Source of the DNA: Haemaphysalis longicornis
Lineage: Eukaryota > Arthropoda > Arachnida > Ixodida > Ixodidae
Reading direction: 5' to 3'
Assembly: GCA_013339765.2 (NCBI GenBank)
Contig: CM023457.1
Location: forward strand, 29,408,909-29,472,908
DNA length: 64,000 bases
Below, one piece after another: positions 35,858 through 48,897 of the stretch. Positions within the stretch are counted from its first letter, which is position 1. Each line of letters begins with the position of its first letter. The position numbers and the translations under genes are program-made. Under the pieces are notes generated by a model. It did no database searches. It worked only from the letters and a program-made list of their open reading frames with translations, and had not been told where the DNA came from.

Positions 35858-36154
35858 GCCGCATATATTTTGAACCATATTTCATGTTTCAACTGATTGG
35901 TATTTCATTTGTGTTTGATGCGATTCATTTCTCGATGTGACTTAGACTCCATTATTGTATTTATTCGTGTTCCATCTATATGTTTGGGTATTAGCTGATA
36001 TATTTTTGAGCGCAAATATTTTGTTCTATTATGAACTTGACGTGCTATTTGTTCTATTTTGAATTTGAAATTGACGTGAAGTTGACAAAGAAATAAATGT
36101 TTGTTTTGTTCCTTGCAAATCTATGTACTGCCCTGCTAAGCGTGGTTTTTTAAC

Positions 36155-36490
36155 ACATAAAATACTTTACTAGACACTCAAAAACACTTATTCGTGGCGG
36201 AGCTTTAGGTGACATAAAATACTCCTCCGGATGGTTAAACACGCCCTCCTTCAGGGGTGTTCTTAATTACATAAAATACTCCGCTAAGTGCCTCAAAAAA
36301 CTCTTCTTCAACGGAGTAATTGACAGCACGAAATATTCCGCTAAATGCCTCCAAAAGCTCCCCTCCTCAGCGGATTAATAAGAGCAAGAATACTCCGCTA
36401 AATGCCTGAAAAAGCTCCCTCCATTAGGGGAGTTTACTAGATACTCCCTTTTAGCGGAGTAAATAAAACTCCGTATACGGAGGACGCTAG
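36155..36490. repeat. ~58-bp tandem array, right subterminal repeats of the CACTG element
   Basis: About five diverged units, each of the form ACATAAAATACTCCGCTAAATG, CCTCAAAAAGCTC, CCTCAGCGGAGTAAT. Each unit carries a CTCCGC...GCGGAG pair able to form a hairpin. Related units occur in direct orientation at 32590-32820. Confidence 0.65.
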
Positions 36491-36535
36491 AGGACCAGCA
36501 AATTACTCCCTATCCGGGTATTTCCATTTACAGTG

Positions 36536-37815
36536 TGCGAGCTGGCTCCGTGGGTCCGTTTATGTGTACATGAGGGGTTAGGGCCGTGTTAGCGTAAATC
36601 TTATTAGCTATCACCTCGCCCGAGCGTGTGAGTGTCTTGAGCGGGCCCAGTACACCCACCGGGGTGGTATCTTGAAGCCTCTTGCGACTCTCTGCCTTGA
36701 ATTTCCGCAGGTGAAGTTGCCAGTCTGGCCGTGGTAGGTGTTGCAATGGGGCACTGAAAACCACTGGAGGTGTGTCAAGTCTCTCCCGGGTGGCGGTGTG
36801 AGCCGCGTGGTTGCCATGTGCCCCAGGCGTGTGTCCCGGGGACCATACGATGCGGATGGCGATGCCTTCCAGTTGAAGGTCTCGGATGGCATGTAGTATA
36901 CTCGTGTGCCGTATAATTAGGTGAAAATGTTCAGTTCAATTCTTTAAGGGCGACGTGAGAATCTGTAATCATGCGAAATTTCCGAGATGAGAGTGAGTCA
37001 CAATGGTCGCGGATGGAATGGACAGCCCCCAGGACACCCATCAGTTCAGCTTCTTCAGCTAGGCCATATGTACTGGAGATCTTCCGGGAACCATTCAGCA
37101 AGGGGTCGTCCGAAGATGTCCATGCAATCGCAGCCTCATTGCCGCGCACGGCGGCGTCCGTGAAGATGTCGACTTCGTTCTCCATCTTGTCGTTCTTGAT
37201 AGTGCGAATGTATAACTCGCGTGCTCTCACCTGCCGCCGAGGTATAGGGCGACGCCGAGGGATGGCAGTCGCAGGGCGCTCCCAGGGCGGGAGCGGGAAG
37301 GGGTACAATTTTGTGAAGAATCTCTACGGGGGTGAATTGAGGAAGACCACTAATTGTACGGAGAAGGTGCCGATTTAATATATGAAGATCCTTTACGTGA
37401 GCTGGGCGAAGATCATATACTGGAAAGCCGTAAGTGAGGCGCCCGTGTGCTATTGCACGGCCAAGCATTGTACAAGACTGCTGACGGGCGCCACCAAACT
37501 TATTGGAGAGGCGGAGGATGGCGTGCAAGGTGTTGCGCCAAGTGGCTTTCAGATTAAGGATCCATTTACGGGGGCTATTGCAACTGCTAATGGGAAGGCC
37601 GAGGAGACAAATGGTGCCGTTATGGGAATCCAGCTGCGTATCCCCGATGTGGATGGAAATGATTTGGTCTGAATTTGTGCGATTTTTGCCGTCAACGCTG
37701 AGTAACTCTGTTTTAGTGGGTGATAGCCGTAATTGAAACTGGGAAAGGGAGCGTTCAAGGCTCAATACGGCAGCCTGCAGTTCCGTTTGCATGGGATCTT
37801 TAGAGGGATAGTATT
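36536..37815 (-). pseudogene. LINE ORF2 remnant, RT thumb plus RNase H (right part of a split element)
   Basis: Starts just past the RT catalytic box with MQTELQAAVLSLERSLSQF and RLSPTKTELLSV. Then come the thumb/connection (HGRLTYGFPVYDLRP, ~37400), RNase H with DIFTDAAVRG (~37160), ELMGVLGAVH and MITDSHVALKEL (~36950), and after a frameshift IRIVWSPGHT with GNHAAH (~36840). All four RNase H blocks are represented. At 36536 it is cut by the CACTG element and resumes at 32543. 5'-truncated at about 37815. Frameshifts near 37300 and 36920 show that it is inactive. Confidence 0.8.
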
Positions 37816-37819
37816 GAAA

Positions 37820-39021
<1,202 letters not shown>

Positions 39022-39476
39022 CACGCCTAATTCCTTTAACCAGTGCATCTGCTGGTTTGAACGAAATTCATCTTTTTTATTCCTCCATAAATAAATAGAA
39101 CTAAGCGGATACCTGTTCGTATGTTGCGTATTTTTCCGCATTTCTGTGGCGGACTTTAGCGAACTATTTCTAAGCAATAGAACTGCACATATTCACGCAT
39201 GATTTGACCCAAATGCCATTCATTACAATTTTAGTGCCAGCCAAAATATCCTCAGTGCCATTTAGCTTGGCCCTTATGCCAGGAGTTTAATTCAAGCAGC
39301 CTTCATTTATTCTAGGTACCAGCCAATTTATTACATATTCTACCCGAATTTTTGATGTGACCGTCATTGCGAAAGATTTATCTGTCAGACTGGGTGCATT
39401 TTTCGAACTATTTTCTGTTTTCTGCCTCACCAGGCTGTTGATGCCTTTCTTAATGTATTTCGCACCAAATGCATAC

Positions 39477-39581
<105 letters not shown>

Positions 39582-39677
39582 GATATATTAGCAGTAAAAA
39601 AACTTCTCGAGGAGCCAGAAAAAATAGTTGGGAAAATGGTAGACGCACGCTTAAAAACAAAAACATTGGTTTACTGA

Positions 39678-39687
39678 CGTTTCGACT

Positions 39688-39769
<82 letters not shown>

Positions 39770-39993
39770 GCCCCCCTTTTCCCCCTCTGTTCCCCCGCAG
39801 CACTGCAACCCCCCCCCTTTTTTTTTTTCCCACCCCTTGGGTTCTGTGGCTTCGTATGCTTTTGTGTCGCGTAGAGCCTACGTTTTTGCTTGTTTACATT
39901 TTTGCCCCGCCCACAACTGAAATGTATTTAAACCCAACTGACCTGCACTATTTGTATCTTTGAAAAAGACCGACCCCCGGTCGAAACGTTAGA
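39678..39993. repeat. TA/C-rich block bracketed by inverted CGAAACG motifs
   Basis: ACGTTTCGACTGG at 39678-39690 and CCGGTCGAAACGT at 39978-39990 are inverted copies. They flank a (TA)n array (39692-39767), a C-rich run (39771-39835) and 140 bp of other sequence. This could be a small element grown by microsatellite expansion, or the pairing could be incidental. Confidence 0.45.
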
Positions 39994-39994
39994 A

Positions 39995-40688
39995 TAAATA
40001 TTGTAAGTTTTTCAGTTTGACTTCTCTATCATACAGTTAACCTCATAGGCAGCAATCTTTTCTCTAGCTATACATATATATATATATATATTATAATGTT
40101 CAATACGCACAAAGGGAATGTTGTTTTACAACCAAGGGATTCGTAGCATCGTCACGTGACTGTCGAGTGAGGCGATATTGGTTTCTTTAAAAAGGTCTAC
40201 AGGCAAATTTAGGTTATACAAGCCCGCATCTCCCCTCAAAATATAGTGGATATGGCTTGACATTTGCATTTCAGTGCTACGTTATCTCGTTTAAGATATT
40301 CTGAAGCCGAGTGCGAATATTATCGTAGTGGGTCACAAAAAATATTAAACTGTCTCAATATTTCAGATAGGTAACTAATGCTATTATTTGTACTAAAATT
40401 CTGTTTAGATCTGTAGAAGTCTGAATTTACAGTCATAATTGCAAGCAGGCAATCCCCATAAGACATCTCGAACATTTTATGTACACTTCAACTGTTACCA
40501 TGTGATGACGTTAAAGATATTGTATCAGCTCATTTGTGTCACTTGTATATTGAGCTATTACAATTACCAGCTACAAAATTGAACCTTTATGATGACTCCG
40601 TGGCTTGTACCAATAAGGAGATGTTGGTGAAGAACGACGTGGATATCAAGAAGTCGGATATGATCATATAGAGCAACTGGCAAAACCT
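39995..40688. other. AT-rich anonymous sequence with a short TA run
   Basis: A (TA)n run at about 40072-40091. Otherwise no signal. Confidence 0.45.
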
Positions 40689-40689
40689 T

Positions 40690-40996
40690 TCAATTAGCAT
40701 GCATTAGAATGGTTCTTATTGAGGTGGCAGGGTGATACAATGTGCCTTCTTTATGCAGCCATTCTACAAATTCGCGATCCCTGTGCTTGCCTTCTGGGGT
40801 CTCACTTTGAACCCTGCTCCGCGGGGAATTTAATGGATAACCCCGACCATGTAGCGGAATGTCGATGTTATATAACCTAATATCGACCTCTGATATAACT
40901 CCGGTGAGATCAGACCGCATCTGCGAAAACGTGGAAGATGAATTATTGTCGACAGTGTCCATAAACCGCTGTACGCAGGTAGGGTCAAGCCTAGAT
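40690..40996 (-). CDS. Possible terminal exon, unrecognised product
   Basis: A minus frame of ~100 codons that reads LDPTCVQRFMDTVDNNSSS at its start and FVEWLHKEGTLYHPATS near its end, stopping at 40690. The minus strand has GATCTAG just upstream, an AG where a 3' splice site would fit. Composition is mixed and protein-like, but I recognise no family. Repeat copy A begins right at the upstream edge, so any upstream intron would contain the repeat. Chance remains quite possible. Confidence 0.22.
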
Positions 40997-42960
40997 CAAC
41001 AGACAGTTACGTTCCGGGTTTTTCTGTTTGCTTTTCTCCTCGTTCTCAAACGATTCGTCATGCTTTCTGGCCGTATTATGGTCTACTTCAACTTTGGATC
41101 TAGCCGTCCTAACACGATGCCATCTAAGTCACCGGCTAGGTCCACAATTAATGCCAACACATCCAGATCCATCGCTCCCGCGGACCTTAGTACAGTAAAA
41201 TAGCATGGAAATAGAACACGAAAAGCTTGACAAGACCATCATACAAGGTTTGACTGATGATGTTTACAATCACTTACCATTTATCCGTTCTATATGCAGT
41301 GTAATCTCAACAAAGATATACAAGCCGTTCACATAATTTTTTTTCCATTGTCGACAGCTTCTTGCTAAGCAAGGGTAGTTCGCTCATTTGATTGCGCTAA
41401 TGTGGGTTGACAGAAAGAGTATGAAGTTGAAGCATAAATGCGGTAAGTGCGACGAACAAAGCTGAAATCATCATACTAATATATTCTGTATGTATTCTGT
41501 GATTATCCAGTCATACGAATAATCCAGTGACTAAATAATTCCATAAAAATACTAGCTTTTTTGACGAGTGCATAAGTAAAACACATTTGAATCGACTAAG
41601 AGCATGAGGCTATAGAGAGTACAAGCTGTTTGTACGCACTGAATTTCATTGAAAAGAAATGAACAGATATTTAGACGACAGCCACAACAACCACCCCAAA
41701 AATTTCCGCCAGGCTGGGCTAGCGGCCACGCCGGAATTTCTGTCCACGATTGGTTGTGTCTGGCAGTGATGAGGTTTTAAAGAACTCCTACAAAAGCACG
41801 AACCTTGGATTAACTAAACACAAACCTCATTCGCTTCCTCTTTAAATGAATTCGAAGGGGAAGCGAATACTGTTTGTGTTCTTTCGTTTTCTTTAGGAAA
41901 CTTCTGATATTTCAGAATAGAATTCTCGCCTTTTCTGCAGCCTCGGGGCTCCAGAAGAGTCGACGCAATTTCGCAACGAGACGCAATTTCGCAACGAGAC
42001 AATGCCGTAAAGCGGTTGCCACTCCAATGCAGATGAGGGCTCATTTTCGGTTTCTTTCTTTCTTTTATGCTATAGAACACAATCACCCATCGCTAGTCGA
42101 AGTGCCTCAAATGCCGCATATTCCGGATAAATATTTGTTTCCTTTGCACGCTTCGCAAAATCCATTTCAAACCTTGATCCGAAACTGAATTCTTTTGGAA
42201 AGATTTGTTCGTTGCTCCGCACTACATTTTACGTGAGCCTGTGGGCACACGTATGTGAATTTCAACGCCTAAGTGTTCCCGGATCCTTGAATTGCATAAG
42301 TGGGATTTCTGATTGTTGGTTTGTACTTGCGTATGCTCACGCACAACGGGTGCACAGTCTTTCAAGAGTTCCCCTCTTTCGAAAGGACATCGTGCGTGTA
42401 TGTAGGGCTATAACCCCGGCACGTGGCCAATATGATCCTTGTCATTTCAGGACGTCGTTGATATCGGTGGCGACTCCCTCACCTGTTCTCTTTTGTTTAT
42501 GCCCGCTACAAGAAATCAGAACAGAATGGAAGCGTTTGACGTTCTTCGATGTACAAGATGAACGGCACTTTCACTGGTAGTAGAAATGTTTGCTGCCAAT
42601 CCCTAAAGAGAGCCTAATCTCCATTTACTCCATAAAAACAAATAAATGTTTTGCTTCCGCCTGTTATGCGTTTTTGTGGAAAGGCAAGGAGTAGGACGGT
42701 TTGTTTCTTTTCGCTATTTTTTAATCGTATTGTAATATTTCTTGCGGTATTTTTATTTAGTCTACGTTTTTTTGAGCAGATTTTTTAGATGTGTATTTTT
42801 TTATTTCGTGAGTTTATTTTTGTAAATTATCTTGATTTTATTATTTGTTGGGTTTTCAAAATTATCTTCGACCAGTTCTCTCCATTTACGCTTTTATAAC
42901 GATTAAATCTGTTACCCGCGCAATCTTCTAACTTTGGTGAGAAGACAGGGCGTTCCTGGC

Positions 42961-42997
42961 TGGGGTGTGGGGGAGTGGGCGGAGGGGGGGGGGGGGT
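42961..42997. repeat. G-rich tract in copy A
   Basis: GGGGTGTGGGGGAGTGGG and a 14-G run. The corresponding site in B (60268-60316) is longer and differs in length, as expected for a slippage-prone quadruplex-forming tract. Confidence 0.8.
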
Positions 42998-44959
42998 AGT
43001 CGGCAATGAATGCGGCACATTAAACGTTTTTTCGATTGCGGCTCAGCCGTCGATGGCCGGGTCTCCGTTCGTCGGAAACCCGGTTGTTGGAGCTCACATG
43101 GCACAAGCCCACGCGCAAGCCGCCTGGATTATAGAGTTTCTTACAATATACACCAGAAAGAAATCTGGCGTTAGCGTCTATGCGGCTCACATCAAGACCG
43201 TATGCGTCATCATTCGCCGCCATCAAACCGTACGCTCGCCTTATTTGGATCATCGGCTTGGATTGCACGTATTAGTGGCCGCAAATGCTAATGCAATGCC
43301 ATAAATACGCAAGGATGAGTGCGTAATTGTACAAGTATAAAATAGAACACGCTACTTTAGAGCTAAGGAAATTGAAAGTAAAGCTTATTCTTTTTACTGA
43401 GAGTTTACCGGAATGGTTGCCCCTACCATACTTCAACCCAAGCTGGTAGTTAACAACAGCGTAACATTTTGGGAGAAGACTCATTAAAGACTCTTCATTT
43501 GCAAATATGTTAATAACAAAGTTAACAAACCGTTTCAAAAGCTCAGATATGTTTTATTCGCGTACCTGTGAAAATCGTCTCCACGTTGAACCGGTTCACA
43601 AACCGTCTGCTACGCGGACCTTCCGCGGCGAATAATTTCAGCTCAGTCAAATATCCAGGCACTGCTAACCTATGTACTGTTACTGCAAAAAATAACCGGG
43701 AAGTGAAGTCTCCTTACCACAAATTAGCCTATCTACATTGCGGCTTTGTACTTATGTAAATTTGTACTGATGGTCGGTCGCCGGCACTGTTCTCCCACTT
43801 TCTTATAACCAAGCACAGCTCTCCTAGCAGGAACAAATGAAGCGAATTTTGAGTTTAGAAACAAAGCAAGAGAAGCGAAGCGAGTTCCGAGAATTTCGGC
43901 TACGCCGTAGACAAATTAATGCATAACGAAGAAAGCAAACCCAAGATAGCGCTTAAGAATACGATAGACATGCCATGGCTGCAGCTGTGGATCGTCTTCC
44001 GATAAGGCCATAACCGCTCCCCCTCATGCCGACAATGATTGCCAGGAGAAGATTCCTTTCTAGTATACTTACTAAGAAACTGTGGCCTGCATGACGCCGC
44101 TGTAGACGAGCCTCAAACCATGTGTTGCGCAGTGACGTCACGGCTTGACGGGCGCCGTCGGAGCGCGGCGGAGCCATGACAAGGGCAGAGGCCTGTAAAG
44201 CTGTCTTTTCTGCCTAAATGGTGTTCCTGCAACAGAGCAAGCTTTACAAATGTAAACCAGTCTTTTTTTAAAGACGATAGTCTTTCTTGGGCTACTGGAA
44301 CGGGAAAATTTTAGTATGTCTATCTGTATGTCTGTTTGTCATCACTAAATTCAAACAGCCGGCCGAAGCAACACAGACGCTGCGTGATAGTCTTATATAC
44401 TCACAGTTATATCTAAACGTCTAAGTCCGGTGTTAATGTTCATACTTGTCAACATTGTTGAAAAGAACAAGTCATTAGGCAAATATAGGGAAGAAAATCA
44501 ATACACGAGTGATATATGCAGTGTTCCTTTATTAAAAAATTTACAGATATCTGCTTTTTACGGTAGCAAATAAAATACTACAGCAACTGCAAAAAACCTC
44601 GCCTGCTGGTGCCCGCCTTACCTGGCGGAATTCAAAAAGTCAAATGACAACCGCAACGAAGGGTTCCACCAGATATGTTTCGCGTTCCGCTTGAAACGTT
44701 TGTGGAGTAGGCCAACGTGGTTCTATAAACGTTGTAGTCGGGTGCTGCGCGTCTCCGCCGTACGGAAGCGCTCGCATCGAGGCACCCCACTTGGAGCAGT
44801 GGAACGCGGAAAATTTAAATTGACTTGAGCAAACCTCTAGTGTGTTACCCTGGGAGGAACGAGACTGGAGAGGAAGAGTATAATATGAGAGCGGGAAAGA
44901 GAAGGGATGCATTTTTTACTTGCCAGAGGCGCGGGCGACTATCGTCCTTCGTCGACATT

Positions 44960-45102
44960 AGGTCTCTTTTTTTGCCTGCTCCGAGCAGCTCTGAGCAGTT
45001 CCAAGCAGCCAAAGCTGCTCCCGCATAGATGTTCTATGGCAAATAAAACACGGAGCTGCTTGGAGCTGCTCAAAGCTGCTTTGAGCAGGCAAAAAGAGAC
45101 CA
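44960..45102. mobile_element. Palindromic MITE inserted in copy A
   Basis: Ends GGTCTCTTTTTTTGCCTGCT and, reversed and complemented, GGTCTCTTTTTGCCTGCT. The arms continue with AGCAGCT-type repeats, so most of the 143 bp is an imperfect palindrome. Copies B and C have uninterrupted sequence here (CGACATTTACAACG, CGACATTTGCAACA), which serve as empty sites. The flanks suggest a 3-bp ATT duplication (44957-44959, 45103-45105). No coding capacity. Confidence 0.7.
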
Positions 45103-45131
45103 ATTGCAACGAAAGGAGCAGATACGCAGCC

Positions 45132-45583
45132 TTTTTAAATCAGAGCATTCTTAGGCTCGCCTCTTCCTGCGTCGGACGGTGTCAACAGCTCCGCGCCCGC
45201 AGCAGGTGCGCCTCCTTCCCTCCTCTCTCTCAACAGCAGCTGGCGCGCGATGCGTCGTAGTCAACCCGTGCTCCGTCGCGGTCTCGGCAAACAGGTGCGT
45301 GATAGCAGCGGGTGGGGTCGTGGAAGGGCGCTGGCTGCTTGCGCATGCGCGCTCTCCCCCCCCGTACTGCTTCCCTCTACTGCGCGAGCTGCAAATATAG
45401 CGGTAGGGTCGCTCGTGTTTCAGTCACTGCGTTGCTCCTTCCTTCCTTGTTGACGCTCGTGCCCACGTTTACTCGTGTCTGCTACTCAGCATCACGGAAG
45501 AGCGATGGAAGCAACACTGCCTTCAACAGCAGTACTGAGGCCCCAACGCTCTGCATTTACTCGTGTTCCCTCGCGGGAAGGCG
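45132..45583. other. GC-rich ~450-bp insertion specific to copy A
   Basis: Absent from copy B, which reads CGCGGCCATTTTTTTAATTC straight across. GC-rich with several overlapping plus-strand open frames and an AAATATAG box at about 45392-45399. The ends show no inverted repeats. Origin unknown; an insertion in A or a deletion in B are both possible. Confidence 0.55.
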
Positions 45584-46369
45584 CGGGAATTTTTTTAATT
45601 CTTGTGGTTCCAATCGGCTACCTTAATTTCCACCCACAAGAAGGGTGGGGAAAATGTTGTCATTACCCCGCAAACTAACAAAGAGTGCAATCTTGAATTG
45701 TTAGAACTAGCAAAGACATACTAGATCCGTTTATGTTTATGCTTGCGGAGGGAGGTCTATAGGACATCAAGCCAGCGCGTCCCAATTTTTACGTCCCTCA
45801 TGTGTAACCACGATCAGGAGAGGATGAAACAGGGAAATTATTATTTATATCAAACAATCTTACAAGTAATGGCGTCAGGTAAGTGTGTATCGAAGCTTCA
45901 ATTTAAACTTCCAGCCTGGCATCAACATGACAGGCTGAAGCTTCCACTGACATGAGCACAGATCTACAGCGTTCACATATGACTAGGCAGCGAATTTTCG
46001 CAAGTTTTGTGCGGATACATGTCCGTGTGAGGTGTTCAGCTGCTAAGGCTGCGCACTTCGGATCAGCTGGGGCCTAACACTTTAATTAAACACATTTATC
46101 ACACCATTTTGAAAATTTGCACGGTTAAATGATTGATCCTCACACCTAAGAATGCCGTCAATTACTTGAAGTATTTACTTTAAAAGCCTTACAGGTCCTA
46201 TTACAAAAAAAACGGTGGCGGCGTTGCGACCTAAAAATACTAAAAAAACACATCAGCAAGCACGCCCCGCGCTTCAAAACTGAAACACAGGAAAAATAGA
46301 TCCCGCCTTTGTTTCTAGGCAAGGCCCTGGCATGCGCAGACTTATGTGAGGGAGCGGAAAGTTCCAATC

Positions 46370-48890
46370 TGTCGGGGAGGAGGCAGTGGTTGGCCGCCGG
46401 GCCCCACCGCAGTGCTGACGGAAGGGCCGTGGTTGCGTCTTCCCCAACGGCTTGGGTGTTATGGAGTCACGTGCCCGGCCATGGGTCCTCTCCACTCAGC
46501 CCCAATCAGTGGCGGAACCAGCCAGCGCACTGAGTATTGCACAGCGCCAGACTACTTTAGATTAAATGCAGTAAAATTTATTAAAGAATCATTGTAGGTG
46601 TGCCAAATTTTTTATGAATTATTATAAATGAAACCAGAACTACATCTCCCCGAGTCACGAGACACCTAATGATGATTGCTCATGCTTCTGATAGCTTACA
46701 TTACAGTTAGAACACCCACCGTTTCCAGATAGACATCAATAGTTCTTTGTATACACTAACGCCCAGCGTCGCGCGTTCGTGCTTCATTAGTCTTGGCCGA
46801 ACTTTATCGCCGACTCGTGATCCCGCAGGCGGGATGGCAGGCAGCCGGCGAGAGTAATGTCTTGATAATGCTCGTGATCCCAAAGCGCGAACTCGGCAAG
46901 CCTAATCTCGCGGTGCAAATAAGCCACTAGAACGCACACCGCGAATGATTAATTCGCCGCAAGCGAGATGAATGAACCTTAGAGAGCCAGGTTTTCCGCG
47001 CACACACTTGTACGATTCACCGACTGCCTTATCGCGGTCTCTAACGCGACGAACCTATTTGAAGCAGGTTCGCTTCGTTCCCATAGCCTCGGCCTATCCG
47101 CATCATTTGCATACCACGGAAGTAATTCATGCGGGTCCAGCGATGCCTAGAGACCCAACAGGTTTCTGGAAGGGGATAACGTCTTGCTTCGTTGGCTCCC
47201 CAAACGACAGGGAATGCAGACCTAACCCGTATTCACCTTTGGAGTTGAGGTAGGTCGCGAAGATTAGGTCCTTTCGCAGTTCGGCGTATTTCTCGGAAAG
47301 TAGGCCAGATTTTCCTTGACAAAGTTGGCCTAGTTTCTTTTAAAGAAAATGGTTACTTTCTCGTGATATATTAAGAAACTTTTGGTGGGGTTTTTCAGCA
47401 ACTGCAACAATGTGCGCGACCGAATTTATAATGAACGAAGTAAGGCGCAGAAAATGCCATCGGCTTAGCAATTTGCAGTGCGTTATTGTACCAATTTTCG
47501 GCTTCGAGATTCGCGACACCGCTGGTCTTCGGGCAATTTGTGTATGTGTCTAGAGCTTTGTCCTGTGTAACATTATGAGTTAACATACAACGTTTACGCG
47601 CTACTGAGGCCAATCTTGATGATGGTTCTCATAGAACTGTAAGTTTTAACAAAATTTTGACGAGCAGAAAAAAAAAAAGTTTTTTTCGCTTTTTTGCAGA
47701 AAAATATAAAAAAATTCAAAGAAGAAATCCCGCACAGGTATTTAAGAAAATTCAACGCTCTTCTTGAGGCGAAAGCCTTCGATACCTCATCAAATGCGAA
47801 AAGTGACCTGGTGACTACACGAATGAAACCCAATTACTTCTTCTGTAAAAAAAAAATAGGCGAATAAAATATACATAGACACTTTGGGTTCGAATGGGAT
47901 TTGAAATTTGGTCGCCGAGAGCCGCAGCCAAGTGTGGTACCTATGGCACTAGCCCTCGACCGTGCCAGAATGGAACAAGAATTATTTGTTTGTGCACCGC
48001 ATGACATGTGGACGTGCCGCCACTGCAAATACGGTGCAGCAGTAAAGACGTCTTCAGTAATTGCTGTCTCTTGCCCTCTAATCACTCAAGAGCCTTAGGT
48101 GCTCGATAAATTGTTTCGTAAACACCGAAAGCAATATACTTATTACATGCTGGACCACCAAGTTCCCAGGGAAGCTTCCGCTCTTAAAATCTGAGCACGA
48201 TTTCAAGTCACAGCATTAATTTCAGAAAACGTTTTCCTCGCTGCAAATTTGTAGAATTGCAATGACTTTCCCCGGGCGAGCGCTGTTTGTTTTAGGGGAT
48301 AAGCGCCTTAGGGTCTGGGGCTGTTGGCGTCTCCTGTCGTCGTCGTAATCGCAATCCCATGTAGTCACGGTACTCAAACACTGGGACACTACTTTACGCT
48401 TGGCGCTAGAGAGCTTCGTGCTTCAAAGACAAGAGACTTTTACAGCAAAGCTGTACACCTGTACCCCCTGCAGTTTCATCTCCGTTGGCAAAAACTCCAA
48501 GGGGTCACGAATACACTTATACACTGCATACTTCTTCCCTCCCCGGGTTTCACTTTAGTGAAGATAGCCCGGGATTTTTTTTCTCAACGTTATCCTAGTT
48601 CAAAAAAACGAAAACATGCTGTTTTCTGTCTAATACTTTTTAGTTTTTTTCAAACCCTCACATTCCTACTCACAAGGCCAATTGTTGACTTTTAGATTTA
48701 GAAATCATGTTGCAGCTTCTCGTAGGACGCTACACTAGACGGAATGAGGGAATCGGTGGGGAGGAAGAGTGGAAGGCTGAAGACGAGGGAGAGGGCAAAG
48801 CAGCACATTGTTGACCTCAGCAATGCAAAATCGATCTCCAGTTAGGATTTCAACTCGCTCTCCTCTTTTTCAGGATCTCTTATGGTGCAT
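46370..48890. other. Anonymous sequence; GC-rich patches, one AACAGC hairpin motif
   Basis: 46370-47260 is fairly GC- and CpG-rich but has no recognisable product. The motif ACTTTTACAGCAAAGCTGTAC at 48435-48455 matches hairpin motifs at 3559 and 19707. A GAGGCGAAAGCCTTC hairpin with GAAA loop lies at 47766-47780. Confidence 0.4.
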
Positions 48891-48897
48891 CTGGCGC

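Larger units (their letters stand above)
32544..36535. mobile_element. ~4-kb DNA element with CACTG-type inverted ends and subterminal repeats
   Basis: The left end starts CACAGTAAACGAAAAC and continues GCCGGATGGGGAGT. The reverse complement of the right end starts CACTGTAAATGGAAAT and continues CCCGGATAGGGAGT. Imperfect inverted repeats extend about 32 bp. Both ends carry the same CTCCG/CGGAG-containing subterminal repeats. CACTR termini with subterminal repeats suggest a CACTA-like (EnSpm) element, and Transib-like is an alternative. Flanks TGTG and TGCG could be a decayed 4-bp duplication. Removing one copy keeps the interrupted LINE in frame. No transposase is seen. The interior holds a gypsy fragment, a pentamer array and a SINE. 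Confidence 0.6.
40997..46300 (+). repeat. Large duplicated segment, copy A
   Basis: Collinear with copy B (58315 to the window end) at an offset of about 17.32 kb. In a 150-nt stretch compared by eye (43950-44100 against 61260-61410) I count about 7 substitutions, near 95% identity. Shared open frames (for example 42212-42580 against 59522-59791) differ at many amino-acid positions and one has gained a stop in B, so they do not look selected as protein. Copy A carries two insertions not found in B (44960-45102 and ~45132-45583). Since a third partial copy exists at 51605-52366, this is probably a dispersed repeat or fossil element. The right boundary in A is unknown because B runs off the window. 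Confidence 0.85.

Noticed and set aside
42212..42580. 122-codon frame in repeat copy A, partly shared with copy B
   Set aside because: Substitutions between copies change many residues and B has gained an in-frame stop, so there is no sign of selection on the protein.
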